This document shows, one piece after another, positions 16,150 to 25,082 of a stretch of DNA of 64,000 bases. The position numbers were made by a program, and so were the translations under genes. The stretch comes from W3P20-009 sp963620665. GTDB taxonomy: Bacteria; Bacteroidota; Bacteroidia; Bacteroidales; Marinilabiliaceae. Location of the stretch: the NCBI GenBank assembly GCA_963620665.1, contig CAVFBA010000007.1:54637-118636 (forward strand). The letters run 5' to 3'. The notes under the pieces were generated by a model. That model was not told the origin of the DNA. It saw nothing but the letters and a program-made list of their open reading frames with translations, and did not search any database. Every line of letters starts with the position of its first letter. Position 1 is the first letter of the stretch.

Positions 16150-18282
16150 ATGACCCATAAGCATCTCATAGCAATGGCCGCCATACTATCGACCGTCTCG
16201 CTCGCCGACTCCTCGGCACAGCCTCGCTCCTTCAACCTCGAGAACACCGTCTACGGCGGCAAAGAACTCGCGCAACTCTACCCCTACAGCCTCAGCGCCT
16301 GGCCCTGCCGCAACACCGACAATATCCTCTACTACAAACCCGACTACTCCCTGACCGCACACAACCCCGACGGCTCGCAAACACCAGTCTCCTCCTACAA
16401 TGAACTCGGCTCCATCATAGCCGCCGACTACGTGCGCATCATCGCCGCCGAATCGCCCGACGTCCTATGGCTCACCAACGGCGACGACATCTTCAGGGTC
16501 AACATCCCCCAGAAACAAACTCTCGCCAAAGTCCCAGGACCCTACGACGACGCCACAATATCCAACGCCGGATGGGTAGCCTACACCTCCGGATGCGACC
16601 TCTACGTGGCCAACGGTAAGAATAACAACCGTGTCAACAAGGTCTCCGACAACGGCATACGCTACGGCTCAACCGTCGCACGTAGCGAATTCGGCATAGA
16701 GGGAGGCATGTTCTGGAACCACGACGGCACCCGACTATGCTTCTACCGCAAAGACGAGCGCATGGTGGCAAACTACCCTCTTGTCAACGTCCAGGCTCGC
16801 GAAGGCAAAGTGGTCAACACGCGCTACCCCATGGCGGGCGAGCAAAGCGAAGAAGTCTCCATAGGAATCTACGACACACGCTCCGCCAAAACAATCTACC
16901 TCAAAACAACATCTCCCGTCGACCGCTATTTCACCAACATCAGCTGGTCCCCCGACGGCTCGCAAATAGGCATAGCCGAAATAAACCGCGACCAAGACCA
17001 CCTGTGGTACAACATCTACGACACACGCTCCGGCAACCTCCTCAAAACACTATTCGAAGAGACCGACCCCCATTGGATAGAGCCTTGCGAGCCTGCCCTC
17101 TGGACAGACAACTCACACTTCGTATGGGCCAGCTACCGCAATGGCTACCGACACCTCTACCTCTACGACACACGCTCCGCCAAAGCCACGCAACTCACCG
17201 ACGGCCAATGGTGCGTCACCAAAATCTACGGCTTCGACAACAAAAACAAACGCCTAATAGCTCAAACCAACTCCGAACACTACCTCTACCGCGACATCTG
17301 CGCCATATCCCTCAACGGCGACATGGCACGCATCTCGCCCGAAGGCGCCGTGTGCACTGCCACATACCTCTCCGGCATGCAAGACATGGTCATCAACATC
17401 AGCAGCGCCCAAGTGGCCAAAGAATCGCGCATAGTCAATACAAACGGCAACTACTACGTCGTCAACGTCAACGCCGACCCCTACAAAGACTTCTCCATGC
17501 CCGAGATACGCCTCGTCGACCTCAAAAGCGCCGACGGCGTGTTCCCCCTCACCGGCCGACTAATCCTCCCCACAAACTTCGACCCCTCCAAGAAATACCC
17601 CGCGATCGTCTACGTCTATGGCGGCCCGCACTCACAACTCGTCGACGGCAGCTGGCTCTATGGCGCATCACAATGGATGCTCCTCTTCGCGCAAGAAGGC
17701 TACATCGTCTTCACCATGGACAACCGTGGCACTGAAATGCGCGGCTCAGCCTACGAGCAAGCCGTACACCGTCAACTCGGCGTGCACGAGATGGAGGACC
17801 AGATGATGGGCGTCGAATACCTCCGCTCGCTCCCCTACGTCGACCAGTCCCGCCTCGGCGTGCATGGCTGGAGCTTCGGCGGCTTCATGACCATTAGCCT
17901 CCTCACCACATACCCCGACGTGTTCAAGGTCGGCGTGGCCGGTGGACCCGTATGCGACTGGAAATACTACGAGGTCATGTATGGCGAGCACTATATGGAC
18001 ACCCCCCAGCAAAACCCCGATGGCTACGCCTCGACAAGCCTACTCAACAAAATAGCCAACCTCAACGACAACGCCCGGCTCCTCGTCATCCACGGCGCAA
18101 TGGACAGCACTGTCGTATGGCAAAACAGCCAGGCCCTCCTCAACAGCTCCATACGCCACAACAAATTCCTCGACTACTACGTCTACCCCAACCACCCACA
18201 CAATGTCTCCGGGCACGACCGCGTGCACCTCATCGCCTACATCAAACGCTACTTCGACACCTTCCTGAAGGGCGAGCAATAG
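16150..18282 (+). CDS. Prolyl dipeptidyl peptidase IV, S9 family (first copy)
   Basis: About 710 residues with a signal peptide (MTHKHLIAMAAILSTVSLADSSAQ); this ATG is preferred to one 84 bases upstream because it gives the signal peptide and sits below the promoter. An N-terminal eight-bladed propeller (DPPIV_N) is followed by the alpha/beta-hydrolase domain. Catalytic Ser lies in GWSFGGF at about 573, with Asp in HGAMDSTV and His in YPNHPHNVSG further on. The family removes Xaa-Pro dipeptides in the periplasm or at the surface and feeds peptide catabolism. It stands alone between a non-coding stretch and a terminator. The second S9 gene in the window (46956) has the same architecture but is diverged. 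Confidence 0.92.
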   Translation: MTHKHLIAMAAILSTVSLADSSAQPRSFNLENTVYGGKELAQLYPYSLSAWPCRNTDNILYYKPDYSLTAHNPDGSQTPVSSYNELGSIIAADYVRIIAAESPDVLWLTNGDDIFRVNIPQKQTLAKVPGPYDDATISNAGWVAYTSGCDLYVANGKNNNRVNKVSDNGIRYGSTVARSEFGIEGGMFWNHDGTRLCFYRKDERMVANYPLVNVQAREGKVVNTRYPMAGEQSEEVSIGIYDTRSAKTIYLKTTSPVDRYFTNISWSPDGSQIGIAEINRDQDHLWYNIYDTRSGNLLKTLFEETDPHWIEPCEPALWTDNSHFVWASYRNGYRHLYLYDTRSAKATQLTDGQWCVTKIYGFDNKNKRLIAQTNSEHYLYRDICAISLNGDMARISPEGAVCTATYLSGMQDMVINISSAQVAKESRIVNTNGNYYVVNVNADPYKDFSMPEIRLVDLKSADGVFPLTGRLILPTNFDPSKKYPAIVYVYGGPHSQLVDGSWLYGASQWMLLFAQEGYIVFTMDNRGTEMRGSAYEQAVHRQLGVHEMEDQMMGVEYLRSLPYVDQSRLGVHGWSFGGFMTISLLTTYPDVFKVGVAGGPVCDWKYYEVMYGEHYMDTPQQNPDGYASTSLLNKIANLNDNARLLVIHGAMDSTVVWQNSQALLNSSIRHNKFLDYYVYPNHPHNVSGHDRVHLIAYIKRYFDTFLKGEQ

Positions 18283-18309
18283 CCCGCGGCATCATACACA
18301 AACAAAACA

Positions 18310-18341
18310 GGGGCGTTGCGTGCAACGTCCCTTTCCTTTTG
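18310..18341 (+). terminator. Terminator after the dipeptidyl peptidase gene
   Basis: Stem GGG-CGTTGC / GCAACG-CCC with a very short loop followed by TTTCCTTTT. It lies 28 bases after the stop codon, between convergent genes. Confidence 0.7.
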
Positions 18342-18363
18342 CCACATGCCCTCTGTCAACCCC

Positions 18364-18900
18364 CTATATCTCTGGCAACAGCCCCGCCTCAGGATGGGCG
18401 AGTATTAGCACGTCGGGCGTGGCCGAGCCAAGGGTCTGAGCCACGTCAATAATGCGCTGGTTAGAACTGCCCCGAAATAGCAGCTCGTCCGATTTGAGGG
18501 CCTCCACAAATGGCCCGTCAACCAATACGTCTATATAGTCAAGCAGCCGCCGCTTGGCTGGGTCGGCATAGCACCGCTCGAACGTGAAGCCCGTGTAGCA
18601 CCATATCGTCTTACGCGTCTCCCGCTTAATGCGCTGCGCAAGGGCGGTGAAGCCCGCCGCCTGATACATCGGGTCGCCCCCGGTGAATGTGACGTCGCAG
18701 AAATCCTCTGCCACAATCTTTGCCATTATCTCGCCTATCGGCATGAGCGTGCCATTGCCGATGTCCCAACTCTGTGGGTTATGACACCCCGGGCATGCGT
18801 TAGGGCAACCCGCGCAATATACCGATGTGCGCAAGCCTGGCCCGTCGACGGTCGTCGACTCGACAATCTTGAGTACCGATATACGCCCTTCGTCGCTCAT
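18364..18900 (-). CDS. nrdG: Anaerobic ribonucleotide reductase activating protein
   Basis: A radical-SAM protein that installs the glycyl radical on NrdD. The start at 18900 (MSDEGRISVLKIVEST) gives about 178 residues, close to the family norm; an upstream ATG would add 26 residues unlike the family. The Fe-S motif CPNACPGC (C-x3-C-x2-C) is at about 32-39, preceded by the VDGPGLRTSVYCAG block, and FTGGDPMYQ is the SAM-binding GGE-like segment. It is encoded 87 bases downstream of nrdD in the same direction; the pair is a classic anaerobic dNTP-synthesis operon. Identification is firm. Confidence 0.93.
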   Translation of the reverse strand: MSDEGRISVLKIVESTTVDGPGLRTSVYCAGCPNACPGCHNPQSWDIGNGTLMPIGEIMAKIVAEDFCDVTFTGGDPMYQAAGFTALAQRIKRETRKTIWCYTGFTFERCYADPAKRRLLDYIDVLVDGPFVEALKSDELLFRGSSNQRIIDVAQTLGSATPDVLILAHPEAGLLPEI

Positions 18901-18987
18901 CGTAAGTTCTGTCTGCAGTGCATGCCCCATGTGGCAAGGCTCGTCGCCATGCCATCCGATAATGGGGGAAACAATCAATATAACGCG

Positions 18988-21195
18988 TTAATCGTGCGTC
19001 ACCCTGTCGCGCAACTCCGCAAGTTTGGCGCGGTTCCAACGGTCGGTCGTGCCGACAAGGTAGCCCGTGATACGCTGCAGGCGGTCAATATGCGTGCCGC
19101 CACACTTGGGGCAGGTCTCAAGATTCGCCTCCGCGCTCTCATACCCGCAGTCCATGCAACGGTTGCGGTTATGGTTCACCGACCCGTAGCCCATGTTATA
19201 CTTGTCCATCAGGTCTACAAAGTTCATCACCGCCTGAGGGTTGTGCGTAGCGTCGCCATCCAACTCAATATAGAAGATATGGCCGCCACGCGTCAACTCA
19301 TGATACGGGGCCTCCACACGCGCCTTATGCGCCGCGCTGCACTTGTAGTATACCGGCACATGGTTCGAGTTGGTGTAATACTCACGGTCGGTTATGCCCG
19401 GCAGCACGCCAAAGCTCTTCTTGTCTTTCGATGTGAACTTGCCCGACAGACCCTCGGCGGGCGTCGCGAGCACGCTGTAATTATGGTGATACTTCTCGCT
19501 ATACTCGTTGGCCTTATCGCGCATGTGGCTTATTATGCTGATGCCCAATTGCTGCGCCTCCTCACTCTCGCCATGGTGATGCCCCGTCAACGCCACCAGG
19601 CACTCCGCGAGGCCAATGAACCCTATGCCCAGAGTGCCGTGGTTTATCACACTCTCGATAGTGTCCTCGGGCTGTAGCTTGTCGCAGCCCACCCACAATG
19701 CCGACATCAGCAATGGGAACTGCTTGGCGCGTGCCATCTTCTGGAAGTTGAAACGGTCGTCGAGCTGACGGGCCGTGACATCGAGTATCTCGTCGAGACG
19801 CTTGATGAAGTGCGCCACACGCTCCTTCTGATCCACAAACCCCATGCTCTCGATGGCTATGCGGACGATGTTGACGGTGGTGAATGAGAGGTTGCCACGG
19901 CCTATGGAGGTCTTCTCGCCAAAGCGGTCCTCAAAGACGCGTGTACGGCATCCCATGGTCGCTATCTCCCATTTATAACGCTCGGGGTCGTTGGCGTCCC
20001 ACTTGTCGTTCTGGTTGAACGTGGCGTCGAGGTTCAGGAAGTTGGGGAAGAACCGACGCGCCGACACCTTGCACGCGAGGGCGTACAGGTCGTAGTTGCG
20101 GTCTGTGGGCAAGTAGCTCACGCCGCGCTTCTTCTTCCATATCTGTATGGGGAATATAGCCGTCGAGCCGTTGCCCACGCCCTGATACGTCGTCTTGAGT
20201 ATCTCGCGTATTATGCAACGTCCCTCGGCCGATGTGTCGGTGCCGTAGTTTATGGAGCTGAACACCACCTGGTTGCCGCCGCGTGAGTGTATGGTGTTCA
20301 TGTTGTGGATGAAGGCTTCCATCGACTGGTGCACACGCCCCACGGTGCGGTTTATGGCGTGCTGGCGTATACGGTCGTCGCCGGTGAGGCCCTCGAGAGG
20401 TCGAACCTCATAGTCGTCGATGGGCGACTGGTATAGCACGGAGTAGTCGGCATTGTTGATCTCCTCCATGATTTTGATCTCCTCGATATAGCTGTTGCGC
20501 ACGTAGGGGGCGAGGTAGAAGTCGAAGGCGGGTATGGCCTGTCCGCCGTGCATCTCGTTTTGCGCCGTCTCCATCGAGATACAGCCGAGGATACTGGCCG
20601 TCTCGATGCGCTTAGCGGGGCGCGACTCGCCATGGCCAGCCGAGAAGCCATATTTGAGAATCTTGTCGAGCGGGTGCTGTACGCAGGTGAGGCTGCGCGT
20701 GGGGTAATAGTCCTTATCGTGGATATGTATATAGCCATGCTCGACGGCGGAGCGCGCCTCTTCCGACAGCAGGAAATCGTCGACGAAAGGCTTAGTCGTC
20801 TCGGATGCGAACTTCATCATCATGCCCGCTGGGGTGTCGGCGTTCATATTGGCGTTCTCGCGCGTCACGTCGTTGTTCTTAGCCTCGATAATCTCGAGGA
20901 ACACGTCGCGCGTCTTGGCCTTGCGGGCTATATTACGTTGATTGCGATAGGCGATGTAGCGTTGCGCCACCTCCTTACGGGGGCTCTTCATTAGCTCCAT
21001 CTCGACGCAATCCTGAATGGCCTCCACGGTCATCTTCTCCTTACCAGCCACTTCGATACGGTCGGCAATCTTGCATACGAGGGCCTCGTCCTCACCCTTC
21101 TCGGTGTGAAGCATGGCACGACGAATAGCTGCACAGATTTTCTCCTTGTTGAAGCCGACAACGCGGCCGTCACGCTTAACGACAGTTTGTATCAT
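18988..21195 (-). CDS. nrdD: Anaerobic ribonucleoside-triphosphate reductase
   Basis: Class III reductase making dNTPs from NTPs with formate. The start at 21195 (MIQTVVKRDGRVVGFNKEKI) places the ATP-cone regulatory domain at the very N-terminus, giving 735 residues. A large alpha/beta barrel core follows, with a zinc site CMDCGY...CPKCGG near the C-terminus and the glycyl-radical segment RITGYLVGTTDRWN in the last 30 residues. The ATP cone implies allosteric control by dATP/ATP. An upstream in-frame ATG at 21261 is not used in my reading. Oxygen-sensitive chemistry supports an anaerobic host. Confidence 0.95.
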   Translation of the reverse strand: MIQTVVKRDGRVVGFNKEKICAAIRRAMLHTEKGEDEALVCKIADRIEVAGKEKMTVEAIQDCVEMELMKSPRKEVAQRYIAYRNQRNIARKAKTRDVFLEIIEAKNNDVTRENANMNADTPAGMMMKFASETTKPFVDDFLLSEEARSAVEHGYIHIHDKDYYPTRSLTCVQHPLDKILKYGFSAGHGESRPAKRIETASILGCISMETAQNEMHGGQAIPAFDFYLAPYVRNSYIEEIKIMEEINNADYSVLYQSPIDDYEVRPLEGLTGDDRIRQHAINRTVGRVHQSMEAFIHNMNTIHSRGGNQVVFSSINYGTDTSAEGRCIIREILKTTYQGVGNGSTAIFPIQIWKKKRGVSYLPTDRNYDLYALACKVSARRFFPNFLNLDATFNQNDKWDANDPERYKWEIATMGCRTRVFEDRFGEKTSIGRGNLSFTTVNIVRIAIESMGFVDQKERVAHFIKRLDEILDVTARQLDDRFNFQKMARAKQFPLLMSALWVGCDKLQPEDTIESVINHGTLGIGFIGLAECLVALTGHHHGESEEAQQLGISIISHMRDKANEYSEKYHHNYSVLATPAEGLSGKFTSKDKKSFGVLPGITDREYYTNSNHVPVYYKCSAAHKARVEAPYHELTRGGHIFYIELDGDATHNPQAVMNFVDLMDKYNMGYGSVNHNRNRCMDCGYESAEANLETCPKCGGTHIDRLQRITGYLVGTTDRWNRAKLAELRDRVTHD

Positions 21196-21787
21196 GGTTG
21201 GTTTGTAAATGGAAAGAAGTTGAGGACAAGAGGCCACAAGGACCGGTGGGTAGCGAAACATAGGGGGATTAGGAATCGCATTACGAAGGTAGGGAAATGG
21301 GTTGAGGTGGTGAAATGAAAAGAACCAAAGGAAATGGTGGATGCGGTTGGGAAGGGTGTTAGGTGGTGTAAGTGGTTGATTGAGTGGGGATAAAAATTGA
21401 TAGACAAGATTTCAACAATAGCAGTTACGGGAAGAGGGGAGGGGATGGCGGGGGGGTATGCAGTGTGACGCGAGTGCAGAGTGGCGGCAAGTGGCTGATT
21501 AGTAGGAGTGGAGTGTAAAAATATGTTATTTGGAGCGAATAAAGGTGCGATATAGGTGTTGGAGAAAAGCGAGGAAAGATGGTGTGGTAGTGGAGAAAAA
21601 GTATAGGCGGACGGGAGGCGTGTGGGATGGCATGGGGTGTCAGTTTGCTGTGTGGGTGGACGATAGGCGAAACTGACAATGTGAGTGGGAGGGTAGTGGA
21701 GGGATTGGGTATGGAGTGTGGTGCGGTGAGTTAATTGGGCGGCTGCGCTGCGGCATTAATCATGCATAGCCGCAGTGTCGCGTGGTG
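21196..21787. other. Gene-free stretch between ppk and nrdD
   Basis: About 590 bases with no believable gene. The plus strand is G-rich. It contains a possible nrdD promoter element and a 7-base perfect stem (CTGCGGC / GCCGCAG, 21748-21775) just after the ppk stop, without a T-run. I looked for an NrdR-box palindrome and a cobalamin or other riboswitch core and did not see one. Confidence 0.5.
21284..21291 (-). promoter_or_regulatory. Possible -7 element for nrdDG
   Basis: TACCTTCG on the minus strand, one base away from TAnnTTTG, 88 bases before the nrdD ATG. Weak on its own. Confidence 0.3.
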
Positions 21788-23875
21788 TTATTGCTGTGTT
21801 TGCCAGGAGCTGATTAGGGCGTAGATGTCTTGCTGTGCGCGGACTGGGGGGGTGTTTGGCAGGCGAGTGACGGGTACGTTTTGCTGGTTCTCGTCGATGA
21901 TGTGGGCTTTGGTGTTGTCGGAGAGTAGGAGGTGCATGATTTGCATAAGTTCTTGGCGCAGGGCGGCGTTGATTATGGGAGCAGCGACCTCGATACGGTT
22001 GCGCATATTGCGGTTGAGCCAGTCGGAGGAGGTGATGAACACGCCCCTTTCGCCGTCGGGGCCGAAAGCCCACACTCGGCCATGCTCGAGGTAGTCGTCG
22101 ACGAGGCGTGAGAGGCGTATGTTCTGGCTGAATGTCTGGTTTGGGACGATGCAGCAGATGCCGCGCGCCATGACTTCTATCTTGACGCCGGCGAGGCTGG
22201 CTTCGTAGAGGTCGTTGATGAGGGGGCGGTATTGGACACCGTTCATTTTGAGGGATATACGAGCGTCGCCGCCGGAGCGTGCCACGTCTATCTCGTGCGC
22301 TATGAGTTCGTGGAGACGTGGCTCCATATTGAATTTTGAGACGAGGAGCTTCTTAAGTTCGGGTAGTGGCTCATCGGGGGGCAGAGCCTTGCCGCTGTGA
22401 GTCTCGAGGAAGGCGAAGACGGTGCGGAGGTCGGAAATGATGTCGGGGTCGGCGGTGAAGAGGCCGTGGTCGGTGTATGTGCGTGCTGTGTTCTCGTTGA
22501 AGTTGCCGGTGCTGATGTAGGCCACGGAGCGTTTTGACATATCGCCGCCCCGCTCTATGAGTGCGACTTTGGCGTGGACCTTGAGTCCTGGGATGCTGTA
22601 GATGATGCGTATGCCGGCGGCTTTCATGCGGTCGGCCATGTCGAGGTTGTTCTTCTCGTCGAACCGCGCTTTAAGCTCGACGAAGACGGTTACGCGTTTG
22701 TTGTTCTTGGCGGCGGCTATGAGAGAGTCTACGACGGCGGAGTTTGTGGCGACGCGGTATTGCGTGACTTTGATTTCGGAGACGTAGGGGTCCTGTGCGG
22801 CCTCGTTGATGAGACGGATGACGTAGTTGAAGGACTGGTAGGGGTAGTGGAGCATGAAGTCGCCGCGGAGAATGTCGTCGAGCATTGAGGGGCATACGGT
22901 GAGGCGTTTTGGAGTGACGAGGCCGTAGGCTTTGAGGTTGTGCCCGCGGTCGACGGGGAGCGAGGATAGGTCTTGGAGGTTGATGTAGGGGCCACACGCG
23001 GCCATCTCGCTTTCGGCGAAGTGGAAGTTGTCTTTCAGGCATTTGAGGACGTCGTGAGGCATTGAGGAGTCGTGGTAGAATCCGGCCGGGGCGCCAGTTT
23101 TGCGTAGGACGAGGTTGTAGCGTATTTCTTCGGCGATGTCTATGCCGAGAGATTCGGATATGGCGAGGTCGGCGTCGCGGGATATTTTTATTGCCCAAGC
23201 GCCGTCGACGGCATAACCTGGGTAGAGGGATTGGAGGTTGGCGCGGATGATGTCGTCGATGAAGGTGATGTGCGTGAGTCCGTCGCCGATGTCGGGGAGC
23301 GTGATGAAGCGTGGGCCGCCGGTGGGTAGTTTGACGAGGGAGTAGTCGGCTTTCTTGGCGAGTTTGTGTTTGCGGCTTTTGGCGAAGAGCCTGACGGCGA
23401 AGTAGGGTTTGTTGTCGCGTAGGAAAACGAGTGTGCCTTTGCCGAGGAGGATGGGCTGGACGTAGGGTATGAGTTCTCGTTCGAAGTAGCTGCGCATGAA
23501 GTCGACGTGTGCCTGGTGGGTGGGCATATTGTCGAAGTGCAGGAGGACGTTTTGCCGGAGCAGTTTGGGGACGAGGGAGTGCGCGACGATGTTGGTTGCG
23601 GCGAGCATTTGCCGGGAGACTATGGTGTTGATGTGGTGGAGCATGGCGGCTGGGTTGGCGACTTCGTCCATGCGTGTGTCGCCGTAGGCGGAGCGTCGGT
23701 ATTCGGCCACTCGTACGGCGTAGAACTCGTCGAGGTTGGAGGAGTGGAAGGATATGAAGTTGAGGGCTTCGCCTACGCTGACATCGTCGGGCGTGGCGGA
23801 GTCGAGGACGAGGTTGTCGTAGGCGAGCCAGGAGATGTCTCGGTTGAAGTATTTGTAGAAAGTTTTTTGGGGCAT
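21788..23875 (-). CDS. ppk1: Polyphosphate kinase 1
   Basis: A 695-residue enzyme that reversibly builds inorganic polyphosphate from ATP at the inner membrane. The start YFNRDISWLAYDNLVL is the family's N-domain signature (NRELSWL-like), followed by SSNLDEFYAVRVA. The C-terminal half has two phospholipase-D-like lobes; VHAKVALIER carries the autophosphorylated His (about residue 435) and STGNFNENTAR the adjacent ATP site; the second His lies in the AFGPDGERGVFITSSDWLNRN region. The full family length is present. It stands alone; TATCTTTA on the minus strand at 23900-23907, 24 bases upstream, is a likely -7 element. Confidence 0.94.
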   Translation of the reverse strand: MPQKTFYKYFNRDISWLAYDNLVLDSATPDDVSVGEALNFISFHSSNLDEFYAVRVAEYRRSAYGDTRMDEVANPAAMLHHINTIVSRQMLAATNIVAHSLVPKLLRQNVLLHFDNMPTHQAHVDFMRSYFERELIPYVQPILLGKGTLVFLRDNKPYFAVRLFAKSRKHKLAKKADYSLVKLPTGGPRFITLPDIGDGLTHITFIDDIIRANLQSLYPGYAVDGAWAIKISRDADLAISESLGIDIAEEIRYNLVLRKTGAPAGFYHDSSMPHDVLKCLKDNFHFAESEMAACGPYINLQDLSSLPVDRGHNLKAYGLVTPKRLTVCPSMLDDILRGDFMLHYPYQSFNYVIRLINEAAQDPYVSEIKVTQYRVATNSAVVDSLIAAAKNNKRVTVFVELKARFDEKNNLDMADRMKAAGIRIIYSIPGLKVHAKVALIERGGDMSKRSVAYISTGNFNENTARTYTDHGLFTADPDIISDLRTVFAFLETHSGKALPPDEPLPELKKLLVSKFNMEPRLHELIAHEIDVARSGGDARISLKMNGVQYRPLINDLYEASLAGVKIEVMARGICCIVPNQTFSQNIRLSRLVDDYLEHGRVWAFGPDGERGVFITSSDWLNRNMRNRIEVAAPIINAALRQELMQIMHLLLSDNTKAHIIDENQQNVPVTRLPNTPPVRAQQDIYALISSWQTQQ

Positions 23876-24152
23876 GTCGTGTTTTGGGGGTATTGTTGGT
23901 AAAGATAGTGAAAAAAGTGGAGAATGTGTATGGGCGTGGTGGAAAATGTTTGCGGTGGGTGTGGATTGGAGATTTTCGGGAGTATGGGTGTGGTGTTTGT
24001 TGGGGGGTGATTGGGGTGTCGGGGGGGTGAAAATGGGTGTTTGAGGGGTGGAAAAGGGGGTGTGGGGTGAAAAAAGTGGGTATGGTTTGAGTTTGTAAGT
24101 GGGTGGGGGATAGGGTGTTGTGGGATATTTTTGGGGTAGGAAATAGGGGTTT

Positions 24153-24251
24153 GATGCTTCTTTGATGCTTCAAGTATGCTTCATTTATGCTTCTGGCAAT
24201 AATAGTTGTAGGAGTAGTGTAGGAGTTTGGTAGGATGTTGGGAGGAGTTAG
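24153..24251. repeat. 11-base-period repeat array B
   Basis: Nine 11-base units in exact register: gatgcttcttt, gatgcttcaag, tatgcttcatt, tatgcttctgg, caataatagtt, gtaggagtagt, gtaggagtttg, gtaggatgttg, ggaggagttag. The first four carry the ATGCTTC core, the last four a GTAGGAG core. The two core types share the same 11-base phase. It lies 55 bases beyond the tRNA terminator. Confidence 0.9.
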
Positions 24252-24298
24252 GGGTGTGGATTGGAGTGGAGCGTGGATTTTTGTGGGGAGGTGTGGGT

Positions 24299-24336
24299 AA
24301 AAAGAGAAGACCCGGGTGATGATAGACCCAGGTCTT
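24299..24336 (-). terminator. Terminator of tRNA-Ser
   Basis: Hairpin with an 11-base stem containing one mismatch (AAGACC-GGGT against ACCC-GGTCTT, 24307-24336); on the minus strand it is followed by CTCTTTTT. It begins 5 bases after the tRNA 3' end. Confidence 0.85.
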
Positions 24337-24340
24337 GTTG

Positions 24341-24428
24341 CGGAGAGGACGAGATTCGAACTCGTGAAACGCTTTGGGCGTTTACACGCTTTCCAGGCGT
24401 GCCTCTTCAACCACTCGAGCACCTCTCC
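24341..24428 (-). tRNA. tRNA-Ser (anticodon GGA)
   Basis: An 88-base class II tRNA on the minus strand. The acceptor stem GGAGAGG pairs with CCTCTCC followed by discriminator G. The anticodon arm is ACGC CTGGAAA GCGT, giving anticodon GGA for UCC/UCU. There is a long variable arm (AACGCCCAAAGCGTT) as expected for tRNA-Ser, and the T arm carries GTTCGAATC. CCA is not encoded. A promoter with -33 and -7 elements lies just upstream and a strong terminator just downstream, so it is a single-gene unit. Confidence 0.96.
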
Positions 24429-24443
24429 TTGCTGAAAGCGATG

Positions 24444-24473
24444 CAAAGTTAGGTATTAATTTGGGATGTGCAA
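24444..24473 (-). promoter_or_regulatory. Promoter of tRNA-Ser (-33 and -7)
   Basis: Minus strand: TTG (24471-24473), a 19-base spacer, then TAACTTTG (24444-24451), 15 bases before the tRNA. This is a full match to the Bacteroidota primary sigma factor consensus. Confidence 0.8.
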
Positions 24474-24624
24474 GGGCTTGCGAGGTGTTTTTTTGAGGTG
24501 TTATAGGGAGGTGACGGAATGGAAGTATGGGAGGAGGATTGTTGTTTTTAAGGGGTGTAATAAATGGAAAAGATGTAAATTCGCAAGGGAAAATAAATAA
24601 GTGGCTGTAAAATAGGATATAGCG

Positions 24625-25080
24625 ATGTATACGAAGGAGGAGGCTCAGGCCATAAGGCATGATTTCTGGCATAAGCTGGAGAGCAAGTCGCGGAGGATAC
24701 CGGGTCAGAATGGTAAGCCGATAAAGTGGTTGTTTGACAAGACCGGGGTGCGTGGTTTGGACTTGCGGTTCGACTTGTCGGGGGGCAAGGTGTATGTTGC
24801 GATAGAGGTGAATACTCATTCGGAGAGTCGTGATGCGCGGTTGTGGGATAAGTTGGTGAATTGCAAGACGTTGATAGAGAAGCATTTTGAGGCGACTGTG
24901 GTGTATAAGGAGTGTTTTGTGCGTGAGGCTGGGAATGAGGTGAAGCGGGTGTATGTGGTGAGGGACGGGGACATATATGATAAGACTCAGTGGTCGGACA
25001 TGATATATTTCATGATAGACAATATGCTGCGGATGGAGGCGGCGTACAGGGAGATACAGGATTACTTGGTTAACTTCTGA
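24625..25080 (+). CDS. DUF4268 domain protein
   Basis: A 151-residue cytosolic protein that is a single DUF4268 domain from end to end: it opens with a FWHKLESK-type helix and ends with the FMIDNMLRMEAAYREIQDYL helix. DUF4268 is also found at the C-terminus of some nuclease-like and restriction-associated proteins; its biochemical role is not settled. The internal LDLRFDLSGGKVYVAIEVN segment has the look of a PD-(D/E)xK-related beta-sheet core, but I do not see a complete catalytic set. It is the first gene of a tight operon: trkH starts 2 bases after its stop. Confidence 0.8.
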   Translation: MYTKEEAQAIRHDFWHKLESKSRRIPGQNGKPIKWLFDKTGVRGLDLRFDLSGGKVYVAIEVNTHSESRDARLWDKLVNCKTLIEKHFEATVVYKECFVREAGNEVKRVYVVRDGDIYDKTQWSDMIYFMIDNMLRMEAAYREIQDYLVNF

Positions 25081-25082
25081 TT

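Larger units (their letters stand above)
23876..24340. other. Gene-free stretch with 11-bp array B and tRNA terminator
   Basis: A G/T-rich region upstream of ppk and downstream of tRNA-Ser. It holds the ppk -7 element, repeat array B (24153-24251) and the tRNA terminator (24299-24336). The long minus-strand frame crossing it translates to Pro/His/Arg-rich sequence and is an artefact of the strand skew. Confidence 0.6.

Noticed and set aside
18500..21300. A replication origin at the skew change near nrdDG
   Set aside because: No dnaA gene, no cluster of DnaA-box-like 9-mers and no AT-rich unwinding region was seen; the presence of dnaB at 33.8 kb is not diagnostic.
24341..24428. tRNA-Ser as an attachment site for an integrated element
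   Set aside because: No integrase, no duplicated 3' tRNA end and no foreign gene block next to it; the tRNA has its own promoter and terminator.
22671..24446. A 591-codon minus-strand frame running from tRNA-Ser into ppk
   Set aside because: Pro/His/Arg-rich, crosses the tRNA, a terminator and array B, and runs out of frame with the true ppk.
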